The notes: a model not told the origin generated them from the sequence alone. 64,000 nucleotides of DNA from Pseudoalteromonas sp. XMcav2-N (GCF_024124545.1 NZ_JAMXSF010000008.1:186001-250000); one strand, 5' to 3'. Shown: positions 28,664 to 38,930, numbered from the stretch's first letter. Numbers and translations: made by a program.

Positions 28664-30184
28664 TTACTGCTGAGTCACAGTCGCGACATTGTAGTCACCG
28701 ACCTGCGTGATGTTGATAGTCTGGCCACTGCCATTAACCCCACCCTCAACCAGGTTGCCAAAGCCGTCCTGATTAATCTGGATGTTGTTATCGCTGCCAT
28801 TCACAACGAATGCACCAGAACCCACACCAGCAACAAAGTTAGCGCCGCCGGTTTGTTCAATCGCAATGTCGTTACCATTTCCTTCAAGCATCAAATCGAT
28901 AGCATTGAGCTCGCCATTTTGGACCAGATCAAGCTGATTTAACCCACTTTCAGTCACAGACGCCAGCGTAACTGACACGCCATTGCTGTCACCTGTTTGC
29001 GCAACATTTAGCATATTATTATTGCTGGTCAGTGAGTTATCAGGATGCGATGACTGCAGCACAACCTCATTGTTATCACCATTTTGGATAACACCGACTT
29101 CACTGCCATTGCTATTAAATTTCGCAATGTGTAGCTGGTTGTTGTCACCTAGTTGCAAGGTGCTGTATTCATTGTCATTGCCCGCAGCGCCCAGATATGC
29201 CTGGTTATCGTTACCACGCTGCTGCGCGTCAAAGTCGTTGTCATTGCCAACCACATCGAACGTTGTCTGGTTGTTGTCACCCAGCTGTGCCACCGTGACA
29301 TAGTTACTATCACCGCCAAACAGGGTCGACGTCATGCGGTTATCATTGCCTTCCTGCTCCAGATCAATGCGGTTACTTTCACCTTGCAGTTCGGCCATTT
29401 CAACTCGGTTACCATCACCAGCGCTTTGTTCTGCCTGTAACTCGTTATCATTGCCGGCTAGCGTATCAATGGTAAACTTGTTGTAGTTACCTTCCTGAGA
29501 CAAGCTCAGATCGTTGTCGTTGCCCTGCAGACTCGCCAGATTTAGTTCGTTGTAGGTTCCGTTCTGGTCAACCTCGATGCTGTTCTGATCGCCCTGTACA
29601 CGGTCAATATTCACTTCACCCCAGGTCCCTTGCTGAACAGCCGTCACCTGGTTATTGTTACCCTGCATGTCGGTATTATAGAACCAATGACCGCCACTGC
29701 TTTGTTCAACATGAATACGGTTACCGTCACCATTTATGGTATTGGTGACTTCGTTGTTGATCCCCAGGTAACCAACGCCACGCTGAGTGATGTTCAGGTT
29801 GTTATCGTTACCATTGAGCTCAGTCAGTGCACCATTTTGTTCACCATCTTGGCTGTATTCCTGCGTATTGCCATCGCCCGCAGCGGTTACTTTGGTCAGA
29901 TTGCCTGTACCAGCTTGCGCAACCGTGGTGATATTGCCATCCCCCGCAATTGACACTTCGCTGACGTTCGACTCACCTTCTTGTGAACTGGTGAGTACAT
30001 TGCCCGCACCATTATCAGAACGCTGGGTTACCGTCAGCGTATTTCCCGTATTATCAATCTGGATCAGCTGTGCCAACTCAGACGTTGAAGCTGCTTTTGC
30101 CTCTGTGTCGGCAGCCTGTGCAACGCTGACACCAGATAATGCCAATGCAATTGCACAGCAGGTCAGTGATTTTGAAAATTTCAC
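28664..30184 (-). CDS. Giant curlin subunit (CsgA/CsgB-like) with about 18-19 repeats
   Basis: Secreted amyloid subunit of curli-like fibres. It has 506 residues from a GTG at 30184, which has GGAG 6 bases upstream; the longer frame has no signal-like start. The signal peptide ends near VAQAAD. The rest is an unbroken series of curlin units of about 22 residues, each with a QxGxxN strand and a GxxN turn (e.g. SQEGNYN, AQLGDNN, QRGNDNQ, TQVGDYN). I count about 18-19 units by eye, against 5 in E. coli CsgA. Some Gln are replaced or spaced irregularly. It is Asn/Asp/Gly rich, ends VATVTQQ, and is the only curlin gene visible. It is the first gene of the minus-strand csg operon. Confidence 0.93.
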   Translation of the reverse strand: MKFSKSLTCCAIALALSGVSVAQAADTEAKAASTSELAQLIQIDNTGNTLTVTQRSDNGAGNVLTSSQEGESNVSEVSIAGDGNITTVAQAGTGNLTKVTAAGDGNTQEYSQDGEQNGALTELNGNDNNLNITQRGVGYLGINNEVTNTINGDGNRIHVEQSSGGHWFYNTDMQGNNNQVTAVQQGTWGEVNIDRVQGDQNSIEVDQNGTYNELNLASLQGNDNDLSLSQEGNYNKFTIDTLAGNDNELQAEQSAGDGNRVEMAELQGESNRIDLEQEGNDNRMTSTLFGGDSNYVTVAQLGDNNQTTFDVVGNDNDFDAQQRGNDNQAYLGAAGNDNEYSTLQLGDNNQLHIAKFNSNGSEVGVIQNGDNNEVVLQSSHPDNSLTSNNNMLNVAQTGDSNGVSVTLASVTESGLNQLDLVQNGELNAIDLMLEGNGNDIAIEQTGGANFVAGVGSGAFVVNGSDNNIQINQDGFGNLVEGGVNGSGQTINITQVGDYNVATVTQQ

Positions 30185-30895
30185 CTGGTTCTCCTTAGAG
30201 TTATTAATCGTTATTTTGCAATTTCCTTCAACTCGCATTGCTTGCCTGTTGGTTTAGAACGTATCGTCTTAACGGAGGTTGCCGGCTCCTAACGTACGCT
30301 GAAACAGACGCAATACACTGTTAACCCGGGTTATCTTCAGCTTCGCTCACAAAGACCGTCGTCCGTCACCGGATACCGTCAATGAGCGGGGCCGCGTTCA
30401 TACTCGCTTAGTCATCAAAGCCTGAGTCCGGTGCTCAGCGTCTGGCTGAGCAGTGTTTGCACGTTTTTTCGAACTCATGTAGCCACTCTAGAGTGCTGTG
30501 TTAGTAAGGGAAATTAGAAATAATTTGGATTCTATTAATTATATAAAATTCATGTAGTTAAAATAAAAACCGCCAATTTACCTATATTAGTACGAGACAA
30601 TCTCACAAAATAGTATGAGTCAAAGAATAATCAGTTCAGGACCGCAAAGCTCACAAAAAAGCATGAATAATACCCTATCAAAACCAGCTAAATGCCAAAA
30701 AAGCAGTATTTTAACGACTTTTTTACATATTGAAATTGCATCCGTAATTCAGGCTGTTTTAGCGTGAGCTGAGTTGCCAAACCGAGTTATCGACCGTCGG
30801 CCTGAGGGCTTGGCGGATCACACATCATGCCCACTTAGTCGAGCACACACCATGACGTCATGGTTAACAAACCAACTTACTATCTAGGACAAATG
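30185..30895. promoter_or_regulatory. Divergent control region between curlin and subtilisin genes
   Basis: About 710 bases with no convincing gene. The curlin side (to about 30480) is mixed in composition and would be a long mRNA leader. The stretch 30500-30740 is AT-rich and probably contains promoters for both directions and the CsgD-responsive element (inference). No exact binding-site consensus was recognised. Confidence 0.5.
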
Positions 30896-33397
30896 ATGAA
30901 ATTAAAATTTTCTGCCTTAACACTGGCATTACTGCCACTTTTCAGCGGTGCAGCTCAAGCTGCGCTACAGATCACAGCAACAGAAAAAACCAATGACAAC
31001 AGCGTCATCGTGGTATTCAAAAAAGAGGCATCCAGTGCGTTGCGAGCTCAGGCTCGTAGCCTGGTAAAAGCGCGTATCTCAGATAACAACGCCGACGAAG
31101 TAGATGATCGTTATAAGCATGTCCTGTCAGGCCGTCTTGCCAACTTCAAACTGGATGGGATCAGCAGCAAAGAGGCCATTGCCAAACTGGCTAAACACCC
31201 GGCAGTAGAATATGTCGAGCCAGACTATCAGGTAAAAGCACTGGGTATTCCTGACGATGCGCGTTTTGGCGAGCTATGGGGTTTGCATAACACAGGACAA
31301 ACTGGCGGTGTGGACGATGCCGACATCGATGCACCTGAAGCCTGGGATATCAGCATCGGGTCACGAGATGTGATTGTCGGGGTTATCGACACCGGTGTGG
31401 ACTACACGCACCCGGACCTGGTGGCAAACATGTGGCAAAACCCGGGTGAGATCGCAGGCGATGGCATCGACAATGATAACAACGGTTTTGTTGATGATGT
31501 TTACGGTGTCAATACCATCACAGGGTCAGGCGATCCTATGGATGATCAGGGCCATGGTACGCACGTATCGGGCACTATAGGCGCAACGGGTAACGATGCC
31601 ACCGGTGTAGTGGGCGTAAACCATGAAGTATCGATTGTGGGCTGTAAGTTCTTAGACTCTTCAGGTAGTGGTTCAACCGCAGACGCCATCGAGTGTATTG
31701 ATTACATGGTATCTCTGAAACAGGCTGGCCATAACGTTCGCGTTCTGAATAACAGCTGGGGGGGCGGCGGTTTCAGCCAGGCGCTATCGGATGCAATCAC
31801 AGCCAGTGAAAATGCAGACATCCTGTTTGTGGCAGCAGCCGGTAACGGCGCGGTCGACAACGACAGCAACCCACACTACCCTTCAAGCTATGAGCATGAC
31901 AGCGTATTCTCTATCGCCTCAACCACAGACAATGACACTATGTCGTCTTTCTCGCAATGGGGTCTGACTTCTGTTGACATGGGTGCACCGGGTAGCGCGA
32001 TTCTGTCAACTGTGCCGGGCGGTGGCTACAGTAGCTTCTCTGGTACTTCGATGGCAACTCCGCACGTCGCAGGTGCCGCGGCGCTGGTATTGTCGATTGA
32101 CCCTACACTGGATACTCTGTCGCTGAAAAACCTGCTGATGCAAAGTGGTGATGCAAATGCAGACCTGGACGGCAAAACCGTTGCAGGCACACGTCTGAAT
32201 GCACATCAGGCGCTACTTGATGCCGATCCGACACCGGGCTTCAGAGTCGGTGTCACACCTGGTACCCAAGAGATCACAGCGGGCGATACGGCCAGCTATG
32301 AGTTCAATTTCACCTCAGTTGCTGACTGGCAGGGTGACATCGCGCTGACGCTAGACAGCGCATTGCCGGGTGCTGTTCTGTCACAAAGCACAGTTACTCC
32401 GGGTAACACTGTGACTCTGACTGTCCCCACTACAGCAGATACTCAGTGGGGCGATTACAGCTTCACCGTCAACGCCACATCTGGCGATTTGGCTGAAAGT
32501 AAAACGGTTAGCCTGTCTGTATTGCCGCAGGGCCTGAGCGACTTCAGCTATGACAACACAACGGCTGTGGATATTCCTGATAACGACGCTAATGGCATCA
32601 GCTCAGTAATCACCGTTGCTGATGACATCACGATTTTCGGCAGCAGCACGCTGGTGGACATTACTCACACCTATATTGGCGATCTGCTGGTCACCCTGAC
32701 ATCTCCGGCAGGTACCTCAGTGACGCTACATAACCGTGCTGGTGGCAGCGCTGATAACCTGGTTGATACATTCAACTCTGCGGCCTTCAATGGTGAAACG
32801 GCACGTGGTGACTGGACGCTAAACGTGTCTGATAACGCGGGTGTGGATACCGGTACACTGAATAACTGGACCCTGACACTCACAGGCCTTGGCGAAGTTT
32901 CTGCGCAGCCTCCGGTCGCAGGCTTCAGCTTCGAAAAAGACGGTCTGAGCGTGGTCTTTACTGACAGCAGTACCGATGCCAATAACGATATCGTCAGCTG
33001 GCAATGGGACTTCGGAGATGGTAACAGCAGCAGCGAAGCGAGCCCGACACATGTCTATACCGCGTCTGGTACTTACTCTGCTACCCTCACTGTGACTGAC
33101 AGTGAAGGCAACAGCAACAGTACGACGCAGGAAGTGACTGTCAGCTCTGATGATATTGCGCTGGAAGTGGTACGCACTAACAAGTCACGCCTTGGCTTCT
33201 ACCGCGTGTCATTGTCATGGTCTGGAAGCAGCGCTGACCAGGTCGATATTTACCGCGACGGTGCACTACTTCGTACCGTGAACAACTCAGGTCAGTTCCG
33301 TGATTTCGGCCGTGACCCGGCGGTTACCGGCTTCACCTACAAGATCTGTCAGGCAAGTGACATCTGTTCGAACGAAGTGAGTGTGAGTTTTGATTAA
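30896..33397 (+). CDS. Secreted S8 subtilisin-like serine protease with I9, P and PKD domains
   Basis: Extracellular protease of 833 residues. In order: signal peptide (1-22), I9 inhibitor pro-domain (about 25-115, ending VEYVEPDYQV), and the catalytic domain. The triad is Asp165 (VGVIDTGVDY), His220 (GHGTHVSG) and Ser385 (FSGTSMATPH), with Asn317 in AAAGNG. A beta domain follows, then a proprotein-convertase P domain (about 555-670, YIGDLLVTLTSPAG and NNWTLTLTG). A PKD domain (about 680-760, WQWDFGDGN and YSATLTVTD) and a C-terminal Fn3-like domain end the protein. ATG 30896 has AGGA 6 bases upstream; ATG 30893 is an alternative. It diverges from the curlin operon. Confidence 0.94.
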   Translation: MKLKFSALTLALLPLFSGAAQAALQITATEKTNDNSVIVVFKKEASSALRAQARSLVKARISDNNADEVDDRYKHVLSGRLANFKLDGISSKEAIAKLAKHPAVEYVEPDYQVKALGIPDDARFGELWGLHNTGQTGGVDDADIDAPEAWDISIGSRDVIVGVIDTGVDYTHPDLVANMWQNPGEIAGDGIDNDNNGFVDDVYGVNTITGSGDPMDDQGHGTHVSGTIGATGNDATGVVGVNHEVSIVGCKFLDSSGSGSTADAIECIDYMVSLKQAGHNVRVLNNSWGGGGFSQALSDAITASENADILFVAAAGNGAVDNDSNPHYPSSYEHDSVFSIASTTDNDTMSSFSQWGLTSVDMGAPGSAILSTVPGGGYSSFSGTSMATPHVAGAAALVLSIDPTLDTLSLKNLLMQSGDANADLDGKTVAGTRLNAHQALLDADPTPGFRVGVTPGTQEITAGDTASYEFNFTSVADWQGDIALTLDSALPGAVLSQSTVTPGNTVTLTVPTTADTQWGDYSFTVNATSGDLAESKTVSLSVLPQGLSDFSYDNTTAVDIPDNDANGISSVITVADDITIFGSSTLVDITHTYIGDLLVTLTSPAGTSVTLHNRAGGSADNLVDTFNSAAFNGETARGDWTLNVSDNAGVDTGTLNNWTLTLTGLGEVSAQPPVAGFSFEKDGLSVVFTDSSTDANNDIVSWQWDFGDGNSSSEASPTHVYTASGTYSATLTVTDSEGNSNSTTQEVTVSSDDIALEVVRTNKSRLGFYRVSLSWSGSSADQVDIYRDGALLRTVNNSGQFRDFGRDPAVTGFTYKICQASDICSNEVSVSFD

Positions 33398-33460
33398 CTT
33401 CATTCCAGTAACCTGGTTTGATTAATCTCGCTTGATAAACGTCATTCGAGTAAATCACGA

Positions 33461-33490
33461 CAGGGCCGCATATTAATGCGGCCCTGTTTA
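33461..33490 (+). terminator. Terminator after the subtilisin gene
   Basis: Perfect 11-bp arms CAGGGCCGCAT / ATGCGGCCCTG with a 4-base loop, followed by TTTAT. It sits between convergent genes. Confidence 0.85.
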
Positions 33491-33495
33491 TATTG

Positions 33496-33783
33496 TTATT
33501 GTCTGCAGGTTTGTTTGATGATGTTTATTTGTCTGGCAATTTCTTTGTCGTTTTTATCGCCTTTGGCCACCGCCAGATCAACCTTTGCATTGTTGCATTT
33601 ATCTCTGAGCTCCTTATCCATCAGGTATACCTGATCCTGTTGTGCCTGAGCCAGGCCATCGACCCCATTGTATTCCTGACGCTCCTCGGGAGCCTTGTCT
33701 TTCTCATACGGCGCGGGCTGAGATACCTGACAACCGCCCAGTGCCAGCAAGCACAGCCCTAAGAATACACTTTGTTTTTTCAT
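33496..33783 (-). CDS. Small putative lipoprotein of unknown function
   Basis: A protein of 95 residues. The signal ends in a lipobox ALGGC, putting the lipid Cys at 18. The mature part is charged and helical (AQAQQDQVYLMDKELRDKCN, EIARQINIIKQTC) with two Cys that could pair. I do not recognise the family. It is a single gene, convergent with the protease. Confidence 0.7.
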   Translation of the reverse strand: MKKQSVFLGLCLLALGGCQVSQPAPYEKDKAPEERQEYNGVDGLAQAQQDQVYLMDKELRDKCNNAKVDLAVAKGDKNDKEIARQINIIKQTCRQ

Positions 33784-33881
33784 ATTATTACTTCCTGATA
33801 TGACGAGATCCCGATGGTATCATACGGATTTAAAAAAGGAACAATCTGATACTCAGCGTCTCGTCACGCATTCGCATTTTA

Positions 33882-34283
33882 CTAATCCGGCATTTCATAT
33901 AGTTCCAGGGGTAAGCCATCAGGATCAGCAAAAAAGCAAAACCGTTGCTGGGTATAGGGATCAACCCGGATAGATTCACAGCTCACCTCTTGAGCAAGCA
34001 ACGCATTGCGTGCCGCCTCTATGTCGGTGACTGACAACGCAAGATGACGCAATCCCTGAGCTTCAGGGTAACTGGGCCGCGCAGGTGCAGAGGCAAAGTG
34101 AAACAATTCAATCTGAGTGCCGTCGGGCAGTGACAGATCCAGCTTATAACTCTCACGTCCTGGCTGATAATGTTCGGCGACGACTCGACAGCCAATAATA
34201 TCGGTATAAAAAGCTTTAGATGTCTCATAATCTGAGCAAATAATCGCGACATGGTGAACACGCGTAATAAAATTAGCAAGCAT
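33882..34283 (-). CDS. gloA2: GloA2/YaeR-type VOC family protein
   Basis: VOC-fold protein of 133 residues closely resembling E. coli YaeR (GloA2). Shared blocks are VHHVAIICSDYETSKAFYTD, IELFHFASAPARPSYPEA, GLRHLALSVTDIEAA, RVDPYTQQRFCFF and DPDGLPLELYE. Metal ligands fit His, Glu, His and Glu of the fold. The enzymatic substrate is not established for this family. Confidence 0.88.
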   Translation of the reverse strand: MLANFITRVHHVAIICSDYETSKAFYTDIIGCRVVAEHYQPGRESYKLDLSLPDGTQIELFHFASAPARPSYPEAQGLRHLALSVTDIEAARNALLAQEVSCESIRVDPYTQQRFCFFADPDGLPLELYEMPD

Positions 34284-34356
34284 AGGTGATTACAGTAATC
34301 AGAAAACCCCTACTGTGCCTTAACCCTATTAGGGTGTCCACCACATATCTTCACAC

Positions 34357-36867
34357 TTAACTCTGTCGTAATGCCTGTGCAGGCGGCGCTTTAACCTGCT
34401 GTGAGGCTGGCAATAGAGTGGCCAGCAGTACCAGCAAAACGATAAAAGCAGGGATCCCAAGCAGTGCCCATACATAACTGTGAGGATCGATGTTCATGGC
34501 ACCTGTGAGCTGTCCACTGATCCACAATGCGCTAAGCCCTCCCACGATCAATCCCACTGCCAGCTGCACAAGCGCCTGCCTGACAAACAAACCAACCACT
34601 TGTTTATCTGGTGCGCCAAGGGCACGCCGGGTGGCAATCTCCTGACTGCGCAAAGTAATACTGTTCGCAGACATTGCATATATGCCACTGGCCGCTAAAA
34701 ACAAGGCGACCAGCCCGCCGACTAAGAACACCTGATTGAGTGATTCCATCAAAAGCAGAGGCTGTTTAATTAAACTCTGATAACTCTGGATCTGGTGTAC
34801 CGTTGCATCCGCATCCAGGTCAATCATAATCTGCTGCAACGCTGCAATGGCCTCTGACTCATCGCCACTATAATGCACAACTATATTCATCCACCACGAC
34901 CGCAGATCCATCAGGCCATAACCGGTATACGCAGTACTGGTGGCATTCAGTGTCGGGCCATGAATGCTATCAGACACCACACCGACTATGGTCCGCCATT
35001 CCGTATGCCAGCCTTCTCCATCCAGAGTACGAATACGCTGCCCCACAGCACTTCCTTGTGGAAACAACTCCCGTGCCATCGCCGCATTAATAATGACCGG
35101 TGATCCACTGTTACGCAGTTCACGGCTATCAATGGCCAGATCTGTCAGGTTAAAATCGCGCCCTTCAAGCAGCTGCATACCAACCGTTCGCCACGCATCC
35201 CGACTGACTACTTCAAAGTTCCACATTGGGTTGTCACTAAAAACCTCTGCCGCCTGTCCCTGGATCTCAAAGTGTGAGGTGCCTCCGCCAGTCCCCGGCA
35301 GACTACTGAAATAGGCAACACTACGCACGTTTGGAAGCTGTTCCAGCTTTTCTTTAAGCCCGTAGTAAAAATCATTGCGCTTTTTTCGCGCTTGTGGCTC
35401 CCCCCCATTCCAACGATAACTCCCCCACGCCAAACGCACCGACGCTGTCAGACGCTGCTCGGTTTGTACACCATAATCCGCCTGTTGCGCAGCCAAACTA
35501 CTCCCCAGGAGCATTGCTGCAATGACCAATACAACACAGGACAAAGCGATTTCGGTAATCACCAACACTTGATTCACTCTGCCCGCACGTTTACTGACAG
35601 CGCCCCGGGTACCGTCACGTAAAATGCCATTCATACCTCCTTGCAAAGCGCGCCACGCCGGAATTAAACCGGTGATGAGTATCATCATTAAAACAGCGCC
35701 AAGTAACATCCAGACTGAGTCCTGCGATAAACTGATCGTCCACCAGAAAGGGCGCGCGCCGTTCAATGCAAAGATCTCGTCTAATGCCTGATTGGTCAGT
35801 GTCATCCCCCATTGTGCCAGCCCCAATGCCAATATTCCGCCAAAACAACAAATCAACGTGCTTTCCCACAGCATCTGCAAAATTAAACGCCGCTGTGGCA
35901 CACCCAACGCAACCCGAATAGCCACATCACGGATCTGCTCATTCACCCGGGCCAGCAGTAAATTACCCACATTGATACAGGTCAGTAGTAAGATCAGTAA
36001 CACCACCAACATCATGGCCACCAGCACAGAATAGTGCTGATACAACACATCGACGCTGAGTTTAAATGGCACCGCCTGCAGGTAGCCACCCGGCACATCA
36101 GAACGCCAGGCAAACTCCTGTGGCAGGGTCTGGATCTGGCGCTGCAACAAAGTGGCCAGCTCATGTTGAAACTGTGCCAGAGTAACATCAGGCTTAAGCC
36201 TGGCTATTGCCTGCAACCCTCCCCGATTCGACGGGTTGGCAGGCGATAGCCGGGTCTGAGTCATAACTTGCCAAACCTGAGCCCGAGTTGGAAAAGCAAA
36301 CCCAGGCGGCATGACACCTATCACTTGTACAGGGATAGCCTCAACCTGAACCACCTGACCAATAATATCTTCATTGCCATCGAAGACCCGTTGCCAGATA
36401 TCATGGCTCAGCACCACCGCCGACTGTGTTTCATTTTGCTGATCAGCTGGGCCAAAGCTGCGGCCAAGCAAAGGTTGCACACCTGCTACCTCAAATATAT
36501 CCCACTGTACGTAGGTCAGATGCACTTTTTGCGACATGGCTTCATTACCCAGCCTGCCCACAGTGCGCACTGCCGATTGATACAGACTCATACTCTGTAA
36601 TAACGTACTGTGCGCCTGAATTCGATTCAGATGATAGGGATCAACACGCTGGCGGGCACCATGGGCAGCCTTAAACTCACCTGCAATGGCGATAAGCTGC
36701 GTATCCTGACCTAAAGTCAGGGGCTTAAACACCAGCTGCTGCATCAGCGTATAGGTGTACAAAGTCAGTGCCAGTCCCACCGTCACAATGGCAGTGGTGG
36801 TCAGGGTAAACAGGGGCTTTTTTAGCAGCAGCCGAACTGCATATCGGATATCTATCCAGGCAGGCAT
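34357..36867 (-). CDS. FtsX/MacB-type ABC transporter permease (module 1)
   Basis: Inner-membrane permease of 836 residues with two FtsX-like halves. An N-terminal helix (about 18-40, PLFTLTTTAIVTVGLALTL) is followed by a large MacB periplasmic domain and a first three-helix block (about 275-430). A second helix and periplasmic domain (about 465-700) lead to the last three-helix block. Motifs include VAIRVALGVPQRRLILQML and IATRRALGAPDKQVVGLFV. I chose ATG 36867, which has GAGGA upstream. It is the last gene of the HlyD-ATPase-permease operon. MacB-like systems export peptides, lipoproteins or antibiotics, or sense them; the substrate here is unknown. Confidence 0.9.
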   Translation of the reverse strand: MPAWIDIRYAVRLLLKKPLFTLTTTAIVTVGLALTLYTYTLMQQLVFKPLTLGQDTQLIAIAGEFKAAHGARQRVDPYHLNRIQAHSTLLQSMSLYQSAVRTVGRLGNEAMSQKVHLTYVQWDIFEVAGVQPLLGRSFGPADQQNETQSAVVLSHDIWQRVFDGNEDIIGQVVQVEAIPVQVIGVMPPGFAFPTRAQVWQVMTQTRLSPANPSNRGGLQAIARLKPDVTLAQFQHELATLLQRQIQTLPQEFAWRSDVPGGYLQAVPFKLSVDVLYQHYSVLVAMMLVVLLILLLTCINVGNLLLARVNEQIRDVAIRVALGVPQRRLILQMLWESTLICCFGGILALGLAQWGMTLTNQALDEIFALNGARPFWWTISLSQDSVWMLLGAVLMMILITGLIPAWRALQGGMNGILRDGTRGAVSKRAGRVNQVLVITEIALSCVVLVIAAMLLGSSLAAQQADYGVQTEQRLTASVRLAWGSYRWNGGEPQARKKRNDFYYGLKEKLEQLPNVRSVAYFSSLPGTGGGTSHFEIQGQAAEVFSDNPMWNFEVVSRDAWRTVGMQLLEGRDFNLTDLAIDSRELRNSGSPVIINAAMARELFPQGSAVGQRIRTLDGEGWHTEWRTIVGVVSDSIHGPTLNATSTAYTGYGLMDLRSWWMNIVVHYSGDESEAIAALQQIMIDLDADATVHQIQSYQSLIKQPLLLMESLNQVFLVGGLVALFLAASGIYAMSANSITLRSQEIATRRALGAPDKQVVGLFVRQALVQLAVGLIVGGLSALWISGQLTGAMNIDPHSYVWALLGIPAFIVLLVLLATLLPASQQVKAPPAQALRQS

Positions 36868-36895
36868 ACTCAATTCCTCTTCAGCAAATTGCCAC

Positions 36896-37627
36896 TTACA
36901 CTGCAATGGCAGAACGGGCAGACGTGGGACTGTCCGACACAATTGCGCCGTCTTTCATTTCAATGATCCGCCCGGTACGTAATGCCGACGACATATCGTG
37001 AGTTACCATGCAAATCGTCGCGCCGTTATGGTGCAGGGTATCTAGCAGTGCCATCACAGCTGCGGCATTTTTGGAATCCAGGTTGCCCGTTGGTTCATCC
37101 GCTAAAATAATTGCAGGCTCCCCAGCAATGGCTCTTGCGATGGCTACCCGTTGCTGTTGCCCCCCAGATAACTGAGCAGGAAAATGACTGGCGCGATGGA
37201 CCATCTCTACCTGCTCAAGTGCCGCCGCGACACGTGCACGTCGCTGCTCCCGGCTCAGGTCCTGGCGATATGTCAGTGGTAAAGCCACGTTATCCTCAAC
37301 ATTCAAGTCACTGATCAAGTTAAATGCCTGAAAAATGAACCCTATTTCCTTATTTCGGATCCGTGCGCGTTCATTTTTATCTATCTGTTCGGCATCATGC
37401 CCTGCCAGCCAGTAGGTACCATTGGTCGGGGTATCCAACAACCCAAGCTGAGCCAGCAAGGTCGACTTACCACAGCCGGATGGCCCTGTGATGGCAAGGT
37501 ACTCCCCTTTTGAGATCCGTAAATTGATGTTGTTCAGCGCCCAGGTTTCGACATCATCGCTGACAAAGACTTTATTTAACTGGTTTAGCTCAACCAGCAT
37601 TTCATGGTTTGGATATTGAGTTGACAT
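36896..37627 (-). CDS. MacB/LolD-type ABC transporter ATPase (module 1)
   Basis: ATPase subunit of 243 residues: Walker [10 protein letters not shown] (about 43-51), signature [14 protein letters not shown], Walker [13 protein letters not shown] and switch His in MVTHD. ATG 37627 is preceded by AGGAG; the longer frame overlaps the adaptor gene without family similarity. The permease start follows 28 bases after its stop. Confidence 0.94.
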   Translation of the reverse strand: MSTQYPNHEMLVELNQLNKVFVSDDVETWALNNINLRISKGEYLAITGPSGCGKSTLLAQLGLLDTPTNGTYWLAGHDAEQIDKNERARIRNKEIGFIFQAFNLISDLNVEDNVALPLTYRQDLSREQRRARVAAALEQVEMVHRASHFPAQLSGGQQQRVAIARAIAGEPAIILADEPTGNLDSKNAAAVMALLDTLHHNGATICMVTHDMSSALRTGRIIEMKDGAIVSDSPTSARSAIAV

Positions 37628-37652
37628 ACTCGGTGCTCCTGTAGAGTGGGGG

Positions 37653-38930
37653 CTAATACTGCGCAGAAAACGGCTGACTAAAGCGCACGTTGCTGTGCTG
37701 CCAGTGTGACGTGTCCGACAAAACAATGCGGGTGCCGACCGTCGCACCATGTTCAATTTCAATGTACTGGCTGGACATATGACCAAATGTCAGAGGCTGC
37801 CGACTGGCCTGCTCGCCAGACTGATCCAGCAGATAAAGACTGGCCTGACTAAATCCACTGGCCATGACCGGGCGTTTAACAAATAAGGTATCAGCAAGCG
37901 TTGCTATCTCTATGACCCCATCCACACTCAAGGCCGGACGGACTTCTTTGGGCAGCGCTCCACTGAGCGCCACTTCCACCAGCACCGCGCTATCGCTGAC
38001 GGCCGGATCAATGCGCTGTACTGCGCCCTTGATCTGGCTTGCCCTGGTATCCAGCACGACAGCCTGACCAATCTGTACATCTTTGATCTGGTTTTCCGGT
38101 ACACGCAGCTGGGCAACAAACTGATCATTTCTGGCCAGCATAGCCAGGTTACTCCCGGCACTGATCTGCTGGCCAGGCTCCAGTGGCATGGCCTGGACAA
38201 TACTATCCATGGTGGCTATCACTGTAAGCCCATTCACCTGTTGTTCAATACGCTCGACCTGCTTGCGTAAACTGTTGAGTCTTGCGTTACCGGCGCGTAA
38301 CTGCGCTGCCAGGTTTTCGCGCCGTTTATCAAGACGCTGCTGCTCTAGTAAAAAACGCTGGCGAAACTGGGCGACATTGATTTTAACTTCTTCAAAATCA
38401 ATCTTAGAGACGGCAACGATCCCCTGCGCCAGCAGTTTTTCCTGTGCAGCCAGGGTCAGTTCGGCGCGTTCCAGATTTAGCTTTTCATCAACCACCGCAA
38501 TTTCCTGATCGAGCAAAGCAGACTCCAGCGTCACCTGCTCCGCATGGGTCTGTGCCTCCAGTGCCTGTAACTGCCAACGAGCCTGATCAAGCGACTCTTT
38601 TAGTTCAGGGTTACTCAGTTGCAGCAGTACATCCCCCTGCTTTACCTGCGCCCCGGCTTTCTTAAAAACCTGTTCCACCCGGCCATCTACCGGGGTCGTT
38701 ATCCAGCGGATCTGAGCGGGTACCAGCACGCCGCTGCCTCGTACCGTGACTTTTAGCTCCCCCCGGCGAACGGTATCAATCAACAACGGGGCTTTATCTA
38801 CCAGGTTGGTCGCGCTAGTATGACGGTTAAAAAACACAGCCAGGCAGGTCATCACAACCAAGCCCAGTGCACTCATCGCTTTGCCTTTATGTCTTAGCAG
38901 GGGGCTTTTTTTCGTTCTCACTATATCCAT
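37653..38930 (-). CDS. HlyD/MacA-type periplasmic adaptor (module 1)
   Basis: Membrane-fusion protein of 425 residues with an N-terminal membrane helix (about 18-36). The first lipoyl half is at GELKVTVRGSGVLVP, and a long coiled-coil hairpin spans about 110-225. A second lipoyl half (VIATMDSIVQAMPLEPGQQI) and beta-barrel parts follow. It spans the periplasm between the permease complex and an outer-membrane channel. It is the first gene of the module-1 operon and is divergent from the OmpR-type regulator. Confidence 0.9.
   Translation of the reverse strand: MDIVRTKKSPLLRHKGKAMSALGLVVMTCLAVFFNRHTSATNLVDKAPLLIDTVRRGELKVTVRGSGVLVPAQIRWITTPVDGRVEQVFKKAGAQVKQGDVLLQLSNPELKESLDQARWQLQALEAQTHAEQVTLESALLDQEIAVVDEKLNLERAELTLAAQEKLLAQGIVAVSKIDFEEVKINVAQFRQRFLLEQQRLDKRRENLAAQLRAGNARLNSLRKQVERIEQQVNGLTVIATMDSIVQAMPLEPGQQISAGSNLAMLARNDQFVAQLRVPENQIKDVQIGQAVVLDTRASQIKGAVQRIDPAVSDSAVLVEVALSGALPKEVRPALSVDGVIEIATLADTLFVKRPVMASGFSQASLYLLDQSGEQASRQPLTFGHMSSQYIEIEHGATVGTRIVLSDTSHWQHSNVRFSQPFSAQY

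Noticed and set aside
28983-30257. Several open frames on the plus strand across the curlin gene
   Set aside because: They mirror the repeat-rich curlin gene in antisense, are full of Ser/Leu/Cys from the complement of GGN/AAN codons, and have no start signals.
34357-38930. Module 1 as a LolCDE lipoprotein transporter
   Set aside because: LolCDE has no HlyD adaptor, and the permease here has MacB-like periplasmic domains in one two-repeat protein.
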